64,000 bases of DNA, from NCBI GenBank assembly GCA_036567965.1, contig DATCTN010000017.1, positions 110,114 to 174,113 of the forward strand. The letters run 5' to 3'. The position numbers were made by a program, and so were the translations under genes. This DNA is from Candidatus Kryptoniota bacterium. GTDB lineage: Bacteria > Bacteroidota > Ignavibacteria > Kryptoniales > JAKASW01. Positions 17,307 through 27,340 of the stretch are shown in pieces (positions within the stretch are counted from its first letter, which is position 1; every line of letters starts with the position of its first letter). Under the pieces are notes generated by a model. The model saw nothing but the letters and a program-made list of their open reading frames with translations, did not search any database and was not told the origin of the DNA.

Positions 17307-17412
17307 TTCTGCGCACAACAATAAATCCATGAACGCATGAGAAACTGAGTCTTGAGTTTGTTTACGCCCTCTCCTCCGCGCCGGGGTCATAAGTAGGAAT
17401 TGGTACTCAAAC

Positions 17413-17862
17413 GTGAACGAAACTCGTTCGGAACTTTTCTTCGCGAAATATTGTCAGGTTAATGCGTCTCGAACTAAGCCGGTTAATGTACGTATCGTGA
17501 AGATAACTCCGATCATCAAATGCAGGAACATGCAGAAGTCGCTCGAGTTTTACACGCGAGTGCTTGGATTTATCCCGAAGTACCCAGAAGCTCATCCTCC
17601 AGTCATCGACATAGTCAATGGCGAATCTGAAATTCAACTTTCTACTCTTGACGGTGACGGCGAATTCGGGACCGCAGTGAATGTCCTTGTAGACGATGTC
17701 GATGCGGTGTACAGGGAGATTATCGCGAGAGGATTGGTCACAACCGATAGAGAAGATTCTCCGGTACATCGTCGACCGGTGCGCCAGACCTGGGGAATGA
17801 GAGAGTTCTACGTAGACGATCCCGATGGAAATACGATTCGGTTCAGACAACCGATTAGTTGA
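17413..17862 (+). CDS. VOC (glyoxalase/bleomycin-resistance-like) protein
   Basis: A single-repeat VOC-superfamily protein (IIKCRNMQKSLEFYTRVLGF, VLVDDVDAVYREI, REFYVDDPDGN). The frame starts at GTG 17413; a GTG at 17497, directly before KITPIIK, fits the usual family start better, so the true start is uncertain. Such small proteins bind metals and act on glyoxals, antibiotics or aromatic substrates. Another VOC protein follows at 17973. Confidence 0.75.
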   Translation: MNETRSELFFAKYCQVNASRTKPVNVRIVKITPIIKCRNMQKSLEFYTRVLGFIPKYPEAHPPVIDIVNGESEIQLSTLDGDGEFGTAVNVLVDDVDAVYREIIARGLVTTDREDSPVHRRPVRQTWGMREFYVDDPDGNTIRFRQPIS

Positions 17863-17972
17863 TGTCTGCTCGGCTCAAAGATTCAGCCTCCACGACCACG
17901 CGCGCATTCACACCAATTGAACCTGACGATTTTCAGACCTATCAAACTGAATCACGATAACAGGAATCGAAC

Positions 17973-18350
17973 ATGAACGGCCACATATATTTTGAAATAC
18001 AGGCGGACGACTTGCAACGCGCGGCGAATTTCTACGCGAAGGTTTTTGGCTGGAAATTTCAAAGAGATCCCGGTATCCCGATCGAGTATTGGCGGATACA
18101 AACGGGTGGTACGATGGGCGGACTTCTGAAACGGCCTGCAAAGGCACCGTCACTCGGTAGCGGAACGAACGCTTTCGTGTGTTCCGTGGAGGTGGAGAAT
18201 TTCGATGCCACCGCCCGGACAATCGCGAAAGAAGGAGGAAAGGTCGCGCTCGAAAAGTTCGCTGTCACCGGAGTCTGCTGGCAAGGTTATTTCATCGACA
18301 CGGAAGATAACACATTCGGTGTCTTTCAAGCGGACAGCTCGGCAAAATGA
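17973..18350 (+). CDS. VOC-family protein
   Basis: 125 residues, NGHIYFEIQADDLQRAANFY, FGWKF, and a closing GYFIDTEDNTFGVFQ: the two beta-alpha-beta-beta-beta halves of a VOC domain of the CFP-30/PhnB-like group. Its function is unknown. It neighbours another VOC gene and a RibD-C reductase, a grouping suggesting detoxification or stress response (inference). Confidence 0.8.
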   Translation: MNGHIYFEIQADDLQRAANFYAKVFGWKFQRDPGIPIEYWRIQTGGTMGGLLKRPAKAPSLGSGTNAFVCSVEVENFDATARTIAKEGGKVALEKFAVTGVCWQGYFIDTEDNTFGVFQADSSAK

Positions 18351-18411
18351 AATCGCGGTCCGCACAATCGAAGTCTCGATATGGGTTCGGATTGCCTGGA
18401 CTGGCGCCTGA

Positions 18412-18942
18412 ATGAGGACGACAGTTTACGTCGGCACCAGTCTTGACGGTTACATAGCCGGGAAGGATGGCGACATTGCGTGGCTATCTGAGTTCGAGAG
18501 CAAGGAGGTGTTCCGGTCGTACGCCGAGTTCATCAATGGCATTGACGCTATCGTGATCGGAAGGGGGACATACGAGACCGTACTCGCGTACCCTACATGG
18601 CCTTATGACAGAAAGGTTTTCGTGTTGAGTACAACCATCAAGGAGTTGCCTGAAAAATTCAAGAAGAAGGCGTCGCTTCTATCCATGAATCCAAAGGAAG
18701 TACTCGACCATCTTTCCGCGAAGGGTTTCTCTCGTGTTTATGTTGATGGAGGAAGAGTCATACAGAGTTTTCTGAGGGAAGATCTGATCGACGAGATGAT
18801 CATTACCAAAGTACCTCTTCTCCTGGGAGAAGGCATCCCTCTCTTCGGCGATCTCGAGCAAGGCCTGCGTTTCATACATCTGCGAACGGAAGTGTATTCA
18901 AATGGTCTCGTGAAGAGTCAATATGAAAGACGCAGGATCTGA
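18412..18942 (+). CDS. RibD C-terminal/dihydrofolate reductase-like protein
   Basis: 176 residues beginning VYVGTSLDGYIAG (the DHFR-fold substrate loop), with FVLSTT and FSRVYVDGGRVIQSFL (the NADPH-binding GG motif). This is the short stand-alone RibD_C family (YyaP/YwjB-like), not the folate enzyme FolA nor the full RibD. The biochemical role is unclear. The ATG overlaps no neighbour and has no strong ribosome site. Confidence 0.8.
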   Translation: MRTTVYVGTSLDGYIAGKDGDIAWLSEFESKEVFRSYAEFINGIDAIVIGRGTYETVLAYPTWPYDRKVFVLSTTIKELPEKFKKKASLLSMNPKEVLDHLSAKGFSRVYVDGGRVIQSFLREDLIDEMIITKVPLLLGEGIPLFGDLEQGLRFIHLRTEVYSNGLVKSQYERRRI

Positions 18943-19028
18943 GTCAGGGCGGCGTTGATGGATCGGCCTCTTTGTCAGGTGGTGGCCCGGAGCTCATGGG
19001 CAACTAACCATTTGCGCGATTGGACGCG

Positions 19029-20462
19029 CTAAGCTTCGCGTGCCTTGAGCAATCGTTCTCTACCAAAATACACTGCAACTCCCGCGGCAATTATAATCGC
19101 GGCGTAGCGTATCTCGACCAAAAAATTATTCCGTGAAAAAAGTATGAAGAGAAATCCGGCGAGTGAAATAATTGCGGGGAGAGGATAGAGCCACATTTTG
19201 AATGGGCGTGGAGCCTCCGGGTGGGATGCGCGCCAGACGACCAGCCCAACAGTTTGAGAAATGAATTGAATGATTATCCTGATTACCACGAGCGCGGCGA
19301 TAACCTGGGCAAGGCTGAGGAAACAGAATAGAATTGCGACGAATCCGAGCGTCAAGAGTGAAACATACGGGATCTTGTGTCTGTCATGGACGCGTCCGAA
19401 TATCTTGAAGAAATTTCCATCCAGAGCCGCGGCATATGGTATTCTCGAATACCCCAGGAGAAGCGAGAAAACGGAGGCGAAAGCAGTCCACATAATAAGT
19501 ATCGTCGCGAGGGATCCGCCCCAGCTTCCATATAATTTTTGCATCAGCGCAGAGATGAGGTAGCGGTTCTCGCCGTATCCTCCACCGCTCACGAGTTCCT
19601 GCCATGGGACCACACCGATAATGCTAATGTTCATTACAACATAGATGACGCCGACGAGAAGGATCGAGATAATTATCGTCCTCGGAATAGTCTTCTCCGG
19701 TTCCTTCACCTCGCCTCCGAGGAAGCAAACATTATAATATCCCCAGTAATCGTAGGCGGAGATCAGCATCGCCGAGCCGAGTCCGAGGAAGAATTCTTTA
19801 GAAAGATTGAATGCGCCGACTGGAAAATCGAACGCGATGCTCGCGTTAAAATGGGTCACACCCGCGAATATTACCCAGCCTACCGTCGCCATTACGACAA
19901 TCCAGAGATACCGCGCGAGCTTGTTTATTATTGCGATCTTCCTGTATAGCAAGATGACCGCTACGAGGCATGCAACCATGGCGATGATTGTCAAGCCGGT
20001 CGCACTTATCGCGGCGTGCCCGCCGAGTGGGATATCCACGTGAAGGAAAGCGGCCCGGAGCGAAGGAAAGAAGTAAGAAGCATATTCGGAAAGGCCGATA
20101 CACCCCGACGCGATCGAGAGTGGTGCGCTGAATATGAGCTGCCAGATGAAAAGGAAGGACATCATTTTGCCGGTCCCGTTCTTACCGTAGAGCTCACGTA
20201 GATACCGGTATGTCCCACCCGACCCGGGCATCGCAGCGCCGAGTTCGGCCCACACGAGTCCGTCACTCAACGCGATCACTGCCCCGAATATCCAGCCGAG
20301 CATCGCCTGGGGGCCGCCCATCGCCGAAATTATTAGTGGTATAGTGATGAATGGACCGACACCAATCATGTCGATCATGTTCAGCGAAACCGCACCTGAG
20401 AGCGTCAGGCCGCGAATGAGTTGTGGAGACGACGCGGAATCTTTGCTCGTATTCGAACCCAA
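19029..20462 (-). CDS. APC-family amino acid permease
   Basis: 477 residues with about 12 hydrophobic segments. The N-terminal consensus of the amino acid-polyamine-organocation family is clear: LTLSGAVSLNMIDMIGVGPF, GWIFGAVIALSDGLVWAELG and PGSGGTYRYLRE. It probably couples amino acid or amine uptake to H+ or Na+. It stands alone between plus-strand genes and the PIG-L gene. Confidence 0.85.
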   Translation of the reverse strand: MGSNTSKDSASSPQLIRGLTLSGAVSLNMIDMIGVGPFITIPLIISAMGGPQAMLGWIFGAVIALSDGLVWAELGAAMPGSGGTYRYLRELYGKNGTGKMMSFLFIWQLIFSAPLSIASGCIGLSEYASYFFPSLRAAFLHVDIPLGGHAAISATGLTIIAMVACLVAVILLYRKIAIINKLARYLWIVVMATVGWVIFAGVTHFNASIAFDFPVGAFNLSKEFFLGLGSAMLISAYDYWGYYNVCFLGGEVKEPEKTIPRTIIISILLVGVIYVVMNISIIGVVPWQELVSGGGYGENRYLISALMQKLYGSWGGSLATILIMWTAFASVFSLLLGYSRIPYAAALDGNFFKIFGRVHDRHKIPYVSLLTLGFVAILFCFLSLAQVIAALVVIRIIIQFISQTVGLVVWRASHPEAPRPFKMWLYPLPAIISLAGFLFILFSRNNFLVEIRYAAIIIAAGVAVYFGRERLLKAREA

Positions 20463-20581
20463 TCTACGATGAAGTTATGCGCATGTGTTTGAAATTCAAA
20501 GAAAGTGTCCGCGGAATCAACGGCACCATATCAATGAGCGAGATCTAAACCGGTCTCTCATCCTTTGCTACTTTTGCCTCT

Positions 20582-22507
20582 TCATCTTTTCTTTTCAGAT
20601 ATCAGATTAAAAAGCATTCTTACGCCTCCGTTGTTCAAGTCCTTGATTTGCCGGTATAATGCGAGTGATGTATAGACGTAGCTCCCCTTGCCATATCTTG
20701 CCCACAAAAGAGAAGTCGAGGGCTCCGTCTCACCCTCGTCGCTCATCGCGAGAAGTCTCTCATATTTGGCTGAAGTGAGCGCAGTGTCGCCGCTCGGGAG
20801 GTATATGCTCCGTTCCTGCACCCACCCGTCCCAATCTGAAGCTGAAATTTCATTCGGGTAGTGGAACAGCTGATTAGTCGGATCGAGTATTGTCACCGGT
20901 CTGTCTTCTTCAGTTACACGCTCCTCCGTGACGCCAATCGGGTAAGGCGCATAGTTGTGTCCGTCCCATTCGGGTGGTCTGTTATAAAAGCAGACTACAT
21001 TTCCACCGTTGCTAACGTAATCAAGGAGTCTGGAATTGTATTTAACAAGGTCGGACCTGTAGAGATATCCTCTTATGTCGAGCACGATCGTGGTGAATTT
21101 GCCGAGGTCGCCCGTAGCGAGTGTCGATGAGTCGATCATCTCGTGCTTCACTCCGAATTCCTCGAGGACATTTTGAAGCGTGTTGTCGTATGTGCCAACC
21201 AACCCGATGTAGTCGCTCGAATCGAATTTTGCGCTGACAGTCTTCAGATAGGCGACATCGCTCATCGTAGTCAAACCGGGTATTGCCTCCTTCAGGTGCG
21301 GAACAGCATTGAAAACTAATGAGTCGTTGTCGGCTACAGCAGCAGGCAAGTCTACGGTTACTGACAGGCCGTCTCGCACTTGTGTTCCCAGAACCTGGTG
21401 CTCGACGTAAAGTCTTTGCCTGCTCCAGATTATGATGAGACTGAACTCGAGATACTTTCCAGTGTGGTTGAAAGTATCCAGATGAAACTTTAACTCATAC
21501 CCACCGCCGGTTGTATCCTGTTTACGGATCAAGGAATATTTCGGAGAAACAAAAATGGAAAACGGATTCAGCACGACTGAGTATCTCGCGGGGAGCTCGG
21601 CCGGGGGATGAGCCGTGGGATGCAGACCTGAAAACAAATCATGGGCATCGTATGGATAGTTCATATCCTGCCTGACAAGCTTGTAAACGGGCCGACGAAA
21701 TACATCCGGAAGATCTTTAAAGTCGAGTAGATCCATTCCCTGGGTCTTGTGCTGCTTGAGTGCGTCCCAGGCAATCTGCTGGACTGTTCGCGATCCGACA
21801 CGTTTGTCGGTATCTATTCCGACAAGTGAATCGTCTTTCAATTTCGATTCGTTCAGGACTCTGAAATAAAGTTTCTTCACCTGCCAGGGTGTGATTCCAC
21901 GACCGAGCTGTTCAGGATGATAGGTCGGGTCTGCAGCTTTGTCGAATGCTTCGAATGCTGTAATGCCGACAGCCTGGTGGTTGCCGTGCTGTCGGTTTGG
22001 CAGTGTCGTGATTGTATCGTGATTGGTTATGATGACATCGGGTTTCAAGGCGCGAATCATATAAACGATTCTCGAAAGCACGCTGTCCTTGCCGCCCCAC
22101 ATTCTGAAAGTCTCTCTAGCAGTCTTTGAAAATCCGAAATCCGAGAAGCCCAGAAAATAAATTTGTGTCCCGAGTATATTTGCTGCGCTCATCGTTTCCT
22201 CAGTACGAAGTTCAGCGAGCTCGTTGTAGAGTTCCGGTCCAGTAACGTTCTGGCCGCCTTCGCCTCTCGTATAGAATATGCTGTAAGCTTTTATGTGACG
22301 GATGCGCGAGTAGTATGCCAATGTCGCGCCGTCCTCATCGTCCGGGTGGGCCGACAGACACATCAGTACGAGTGCTTTGTTTCCTTGAGGCGATCCGGAT
22401 ACAGCTACTGCCGGCGACATGGCTGCGAAAATTATCGGGGCCACGACGAGAAACGATATCAGCTCAAGAAATGCTGCAAAATTCCTGGAAGTGGATTTGA
22501 TCCTCAT
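20582..22507 (-). CDS. PIG-L/LmbE family deacetylase with C-terminal GATase-like domain
   Basis: 641 residues. An N-terminal signal or anchor (about 12-40) is followed by the PIG-L zinc motif AHPDDED near residue 53 and NRQHGNHQA near 168. After a beta-rich middle part, residues about 430-640 (GLVGTYDNTLQNVLEEFGV, IVLDIRGYLY, YVSNGGNVVCFYN, YGKGSYVYTSLAL) resemble a class I glutamine-amidotransferase-like (ThuA-type) fold. PIG-L enzymes remove N-acetyl groups from sugars; such long secreted versions are common in Bacteroidota near carbohydrate enzymes. The adjacent divergent gene is a T9SS GH31 glycosidase, which fits glycan breakdown (inference). Confidence 0.85.
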   Translation of the reverse strand: MRIKSTSRNFAAFLELISFLVVAPIIFAAMSPAVAVSGSPQGNKALVLMCLSAHPDDEDGATLAYYSRIRHIKAYSIFYTRGEGGQNVTGPELYNELAELRTEETMSAANILGTQIYFLGFSDFGFSKTARETFRMWGGKDSVLSRIVYMIRALKPDVIITNHDTITTLPNRQHGNHQAVGITAFEAFDKAADPTYHPEQLGRGITPWQVKKLYFRVLNESKLKDDSLVGIDTDKRVGSRTVQQIAWDALKQHKTQGMDLLDFKDLPDVFRRPVYKLVRQDMNYPYDAHDLFSGLHPTAHPPAELPARYSVVLNPFSIFVSPKYSLIRKQDTTGGGYELKFHLDTFNHTGKYLEFSLIIIWSRQRLYVEHQVLGTQVRDGLSVTVDLPAAVADNDSLVFNAVPHLKEAIPGLTTMSDVAYLKTVSAKFDSSDYIGLVGTYDNTLQNVLEEFGVKHEMIDSSTLATGDLGKFTTIVLDIRGYLYRSDLVKYNSRLLDYVSNGGNVVCFYNRPPEWDGHNYAPYPIGVTEERVTEEDRPVTILDPTNQLFHYPNEISASDWDGWVQERSIYLPSGDTALTSAKYERLLAMSDEGETEPSTSLLWARYGKGSYVYTSLALYRQIKDLNNGGVRMLFNLISEKKR

Positions 22508-22679
22508 TTATTCACCTTTTTCGGAAAAGAGCTTGATTCGACATTCCTTAACGACGACAAAATAAGAAACATCGGATATAATTCCATTTCACCGGGGACT
22601 CTAATCATGTCAGGTTAATGACTATATTTTAGAACATGAAACGGATCTCGAATGGGAATCTATCAGCAGGGCAGGGCGA

Positions 22680-25442
22680 ATGTTAAAGAAGATATTCGCG
22701 GCGATGGCGTTTGTTGGGGCAGCACTACTATTGTCATCGACCGGCCTTAAGGCGCAAACATACTTGAGCAACTTCACTTCTTTTACGGCGGCCGGGAAGG
22801 CGATAACCGTGCAGGCTGGACCATCAGCGTTGAGATTAACCTTTTACACTTCGGACATAGTGCGGGTCGATTACCTCCCGACTCTTTCCACGAAGATCGA
22901 CTCGTCGCTCATTGTTATCCGCGATACGTCGACTTACGTGTCCCTTTACATTTCTGAAGGCGACTCGAGCGTGACAATGACGACCGCGGCGCTGAGAGTG
23001 GTCGTCGCGAAATATCCGGTAAGGGTCTCGTTCTATGAAGTGACCAACAAGCTTCTCCTGTTCGAACCGTCCGGCGGGGGAGTTGGAAATGCATCGGCTT
23101 CAAGGCTCGCAAATTTTTCATTCCAGTCGACAGATCACTTTTACGGCACGGGTGAACGCGGGATCCGTCTGGACTTACGCGGACTGGCGTTCGACAGCTA
23201 TAACACGCAGGTTGGCGGTTACAGCTCGCCGCCTCCGTCAACAATGAACGTCAATGTCCCGTTCGTCGTATCGACGGACGATTATGGGGTTTATTTCGAT
23301 AATACATACAGAGGACATTTCGATATCGGCAAATCATTGCCGAACGTCCTTACGTACACCTCGTCGGGCGGCGAGCTCTCATATTATTTCATTCACGGAA
23401 TGTCGATGGCGGAGGTCCTGGCAGGATACACATGGCTCACAGGAAGGGCACCGCTTCTTCCTGCGTGGGCATACGGATACATTCAATCGAAGTTCGGCTA
23501 CAGGAACGAGTCCGATGCGGAAGCAATGATCCAGCATATGAGGACAGATAGTATCCCGTGCGATGCGATCATACTCGATCTGTACTGGTTCCAAAATATG
23601 GGCGATCTTTCATGGAACACTTCGCTATGGCCAGATCCGTCGCTGATAACGTCGAATTTTCTCAGCCAGGGATTCAAAACCATCGTCATAACTGAACCAT
23701 ACATCATCCAGAGTTCCGCAAATTATTCCGCTGCCGACGCCGGCGGTTATCTTGCGAAGAACGGTTCGGGCCAGAGTTATGTTCTTGGCGGCTGGTGGTC
23801 GTGCGGATGCAACGCCGGTCTGCTCGACATTACAAATGACAGCGCGAGGGCGTGGTGGTGGAGCAAGTATGAGTCGATCTTCTCAACCGGAGTTACCGGC
23901 TTGTGGACGGACCTCGGAGAACCTGAACGCGATTATTCCGACATGCATTTCAGCTTGGGATCCGATACGGCAATTCACAACATTTACGATTTTCTCTGGG
24001 CGAAAACTCTCTTTGATGGATTTAACGCTGATTACCCGAGCCGCAGACTTTTCAACCTCACCCGGTCGGGTTACGCTGGAATCCAGCGGTTCAACACGGT
24101 TACCTGGTCGGGTGACGTTTCGAAAACATTCGGAGGTCTCGCTGTGCAGCTGCCCTTCCTTCTGAACATGGGTATGTCGGGAATTGCATACCAGAACTCG
24201 GACATCGGCGGGTTCGATGCGGGTTCGACCTCGGCAGAACTCTACACGAGATGGATGGAATTCGGCGCGTTCTGTCCAGTGATGCGCGCACACGGGTACG
24301 ACGGCGACAACGGGACCGAGCCGTGGACCTTCGGCGCGGCGACTGAAAACATAGTCAGAGAGCTGATCAGATTGCGTTATGCGCTGTTTCCCTACAACTA
24401 CACTTCGGCTCACCAAACTTATCTCGCCGGGATGCCATTGGCGAGACCGCTTGCACTCGAATTTCCAGACGATCAGAATGTTTACAACGAAAGTTCAGCC
24501 TACATGTGGGGGGATGACTTCATAGTATCGCCCGTCGTGCAGTCAGGTCAGACGAGCCAGAGTTTTTATCTGCCCGCCGGGAAGTGGATCGATTACTGGA
24601 GTGACAAGGTTTACAGTGGAGGCACCACTGTCACTGTCCCTGCCCCAATCGACCAGGTGCCGCTTCTTGTAAAATCGGGAAGCATAATCCCGATGCAACC
24701 CGTTCCTGATTATATCGGAGAGTATTCCGCCGACACTCTGTTGCTCGCGATTTATCCCGATCCCACCGTCGCTTCTTCATTCGAGCTCTACGAAGATGAT
24801 GGAAGCTCGCCTCTTTATCAGGCCGGCTACTTCTCCACGACAGAGTTTGAGGGCACGTGGAGCGGTACTTCAAACGCAGAGGAATTCAGTATCTCGATCG
24901 GGCCCGCGGTCGGAACTTACAGCGGAAAATCTTTTAACCGCGTCTATCTCTGCGAGATCCACAAAGTGTCGTATCTTCCTGCCGAGGTCTTGCTCGGAAG
25001 CGTCGCGATGCAGCAGTTTCCGACCTACGATTCGCTCGAAGCCGAAAGCTCAGGCTTTTATTACGACCCGGGTGCCGAAATCCTCTGCACAAAATTTTCC
25101 GGAAACACAGACAGAGGTTACGTGGTCGTTCTCGACAGCGTCGAAGTGACCGGCGTGGAAAATTCTCCGGGCCAACCGACCGGATACCGGCTCGAGCAGA
25201 ATTTCCCGAACCCGTTCAATCCGGGAACGAGGATCGGGTTCAGTATACCATCGCGTGAGAAAGTCTCTCTTGTTATATTCGATTCGGTTGGAAGGCGCGT
25301 TTCGATTCTGGTGGACGCTGTGCTAGACGCCGGACGACACGAAGTGGCATTTGATGCGTCAAGACTTTCTAGCGGAGTCTACTATGTCCGCATGACCGCG
25401 GGCAGCTTCCAGAGCAGCAGGGCAATGATGCTGCTGAAGTAG
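22680..25442 (+). CDS. GH31 glycosidase with T9SS sorting tail
   Basis: 920 residues. Signal peptide (1-25, ending LKAQ). A GH31 N-domain, then the catalytic barrel with the nucleophile in LWTDLGEPE (D411) and the acid/base in TWSGD (D479), and a typical C-terminal sheet. Members are alpha-glucosidases, alpha-xylosidases and related enzymes; specificity cannot be told. The last 80 residues form a T9SS type A domain (NFPNPFNPGTRIGF, AFDASRLSSGVYYVRM, MLLK), so the enzyme is likely surface-bound or secreted. It is divergently oriented to the PIG-L deacetylase, with about 170 bases between them. Confidence 0.9.
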   Translation: MLKKIFAAMAFVGAALLLSSTGLKAQTYLSNFTSFTAAGKAITVQAGPSALRLTFYTSDIVRVDYLPTLSTKIDSSLIVIRDTSTYVSLYISEGDSSVTMTTAALRVVVAKYPVRVSFYEVTNKLLLFEPSGGGVGNASASRLANFSFQSTDHFYGTGERGIRLDLRGLAFDSYNTQVGGYSSPPPSTMNVNVPFVVSTDDYGVYFDNTYRGHFDIGKSLPNVLTYTSSGGELSYYFIHGMSMAEVLAGYTWLTGRAPLLPAWAYGYIQSKFGYRNESDAEAMIQHMRTDSIPCDAIILDLYWFQNMGDLSWNTSLWPDPSLITSNFLSQGFKTIVITEPYIIQSSANYSAADAGGYLAKNGSGQSYVLGGWWSCGCNAGLLDITNDSARAWWWSKYESIFSTGVTGLWTDLGEPERDYSDMHFSLGSDTAIHNIYDFLWAKTLFDGFNADYPSRRLFNLTRSGYAGIQRFNTVTWSGDVSKTFGGLAVQLPFLLNMGMSGIAYQNSDIGGFDAGSTSAELYTRWMEFGAFCPVMRAHGYDGDNGTEPWTFGAATENIVRELIRLRYALFPYNYTSAHQTYLAGMPLARPLALEFPDDQNVYNESSAYMWGDDFIVSPVVQSGQTSQSFYLPAGKWIDYWSDKVYSGGTTVTVPAPIDQVPLLVKSGSIIPMQPVPDYIGEYSADTLLLAIYPDPTVASSFELYEDDGSSPLYQAGYFSTTEFEGTWSGTSNAEEFSISIGPAVGTYSGKSFNRVYLCEIHKVSYLPAEVLLGSVAMQQFPTYDSLEAESSGFYYDPGAEILCTKFSGNTDRGYVVVLDSVEVTGVENSPGQPTGYRLEQNFPNPFNPGTRIGFSIPSREKVSLVIFDSVGRRVSILVDAVLDAGRHEVAFDASRLSSGVYYVRMTAGSFQSSRAMMLLK

Positions 25443-25500
25443 GAACCGTCCCCAGATTTTATCCCGTGAGTGGAGAAAAAACGCGCGATCTTGGATTGCC

Positions 25501-25854
25501 TTAGTGTTGAATCCTCGCATTGTGCTTCTTCCGATAGATGTTTCGACTTGAGCGATTTTCCATCCGGTTCAGCTGCGCCTTGTCTTTCTTCGTCAGCGTC
25601 CCGCCGTTTTTCGCCTTGTCGACCATCTTTCTCCGCTGTATGCGCCCCCGCTGACGTTCAAGGTTCCGGGTTTCTCGCGGGGTGAGCTGTCCGCTCTTAA
25701 CGCCTTGCTTGATTCGTCTTTGCTGATTTATCTGACGCTTCGTAACTTCTCCCGGTTTTTTCGCCGGTTGCTGTCCAGGTTGATCCTGGGCTTTCGCGAC
25801 TCCTGCCGCTCCTAACGCAAGGCAGGTAGCCAAGATTAATATCGATCTCTTCAT
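25501..25854 (-). CDS. Small exported basic protein
   Basis: About 117 residues from the ATG at 25854, which has AAAGGAG seven bases upstream; the open frame extends further but without a ribosome site. A signal peptide (to AKAQ) precedes a very basic, Gln/Arg/Lys-rich mature part with helical repeats (RQINQQRRIKQGVKSGQL, RETRNLERQRGRIQRR). The heptad-like spacing suggests coiled coil or nucleic acid/polyanion binding (inference). Small Gln/Lys-rich exported proteins of this general type are common in Bacteroidota; I do not recognise the family. Confidence 0.65.
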   Translation of the reverse strand: MKRSILILATCLALGAAGVAKAQDQPGQQPAKKPGEVTKRQINQQRRIKQGVKSGQLTPRETRNLERQRGRIQRRKMVDKAKNGGTLTKKDKAQLNRMENRSSRNIYRKKHNARIQH

Positions 25855-26317
25855 GATGGTGCTCCTTTCTTCGGACTTTATCGATTTTGTTTGTCCGTCA
25901 TTTGAAATTATGGACAAAAAGATAACGCATCGAGTTTAACAAAAGATCGATCTCCGGAGAATATAAATAATTATTAATGATGATTGGAAAATCAAATCGC
26001 GGATACCGGGCCATTCTCAATCTTATGGTTCCTGGTTTCTTCCGACTTCGGAATTGAACCGCGATAGACCGATTGCATTACCAGTCGAAGTCTCACAGAA
26101 TGCGTAGACACGACGAAGATATCAATTCGTCTGTGTGTCTCACTGGCCTTCGTGGCTCTGTGGTCAGATTCAAAAAGAATACTGCGGGATAAATGCTGGC
26201 GATTCAATGTGGCGCACAACTGAACAGCGACTGTCATGGATCATTATGCGATCAAATCTGCTAACACGTCATATATTCAAGCTTGTAAATGTTTATTCTT
26301 AAGTTTATTATTTAAAC
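25855..26317. other. Intergenic region, nothing recognised
   Basis: The first bases hold the ribosome site and presumably the promoter of the minus-strand gene. The rest is AT-rich near 25970 and just before tsaD. The only long open frame (25992-26237, minus) is low in protein-like character. No hairpin or repeat stands out. Confidence 0.4.
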
Positions 26318-27340
26318 GTGAATATACTGGCCATTGAGACATCGTGCGACGAATGTTCTGCCGCAGTACTTCAGGACGGCGTGCTGAAGTCCGTTGTCAT
26401 TTCATCTCAATTGGTTCACACCGAATACGGCGGCGTTGTGCCCGAGCTCGCTTCTCGCGCTCATGTAGAATTGATAGTCCCTGTGGTCGAAGAAGCACTC
26501 AGGAAGTCGGCTATCCCGAAAGAAGAGGTGCAGGGTATTGCGGTAACTTATGGCCCGGGTCTTGCCGGCTCGCTCATAGTGGGATTGAGTTTTGCTAAAG
26601 CGTTCGCCGCCTCACGCGACATTCCTGTGGTGGGTGTAAATCATATGGAGGGTCATCTCTACTCGAGCTTCCTTGAAGACGACAAGCCGCAATTCCCTTT
26701 CGTCGCACTGATCGTCAGCGGCGGACACACTATGCTCATTCATGTTAGAGAACCGTACGTTCACGAGCTTCTAGGTCAGACACGAGACGATGCGGCGGGC
26801 GAGGCATTCGACAAGGTCGCTAAACTGCTTGGACTCGGATATCCCGGCGGTCCGATAATCGATAAACTGGCCAAAGAGGGAAACCCAACCGCCTTTAAAT
26901 TCCCGCGCTCGTTTATGAACGGAGATTCGTTCGAATTCAGTTTCTCAGGAATAAAGACAAGTGTCCTGTACCTGCTTCGAGAACTCAGGTACGATCCACC
27001 TAATAAAAACGAGAAGCTCGTCAAAGATATTTGTGCCTCATTCCAGCGGGCGGTCGTTGAAGTCCTCGTCGAGAAAACCATAAGTGCCGCCCGACTTTAT
27101 GGCGTGAACTCGATTTCAGTGGCGGGCGGAGTCGCGGCCAATCGGGAATTAAGAAGTACGCTCGTCTCGCGCGCCGAATCCATCGGCGCAAAAGCATATT
27201 TTCCCAGACCACTTTATTGCACGGACAACGCCGCGATGATCGGTATTGCCGCCGACTTCAAGTACAGGAAGTACGGGATGATCACGGACCTGAGTCTGAA
27301 GCCGGTGCCGAATTTACCCCTGGAAATGCAGTTTGAATAG
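26318..27340 (+). CDS. tsaD: tRNA N6-adenosine threonylcarbamoyltransferase TsaD
   Basis: 340 residues, universal Kae1/TsaD family: ETSCDECSAAVL, the iron-binding HMEGH (H109, H113), SGGHTMLI, AAGEAFDKVAKLLGLGYPGG and SVAGGVAANRELR. It transfers the threonylcarbamoyl group to A37 of ANN-decoding tRNAs, working with TsaB/TsaE. The start is GTG at 26318. Its stop overlaps the TTG start of trpA by eight bases, which suggests translational coupling in a mixed housekeeping operon. Confidence 0.95.
   Translation: MNILAIETSCDECSAAVLQDGVLKSVVISSQLVHTEYGGVVPELASRAHVELIVPVVEEALRKSAIPKEEVQGIAVTYGPGLAGSLIVGLSFAKAFAASRDIPVVGVNHMEGHLYSSFLEDDKPQFPFVALIVSGGHTMLIHVREPYVHELLGQTRDDAAGEAFDKVAKLLGLGYPGGPIIDKLAKEGNPTAFKFPRSFMNGDSFEFSFSGIKTSVLYLLRELRYDPPNKNEKLVKDICASFQRAVVEVLVEKTISAARLYGVNSISVAGGVAANRELRSTLVSRAESIGAKAYFPRPLYCTDNAAMIGIAADFKYRKYGMITDLSLKPVPNLPLEMQFE

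Noticed and set aside
25992..26237. 81-codon minus-strand frame before tsaD
   Set aside because: Low protein-like character, no ribosome site.
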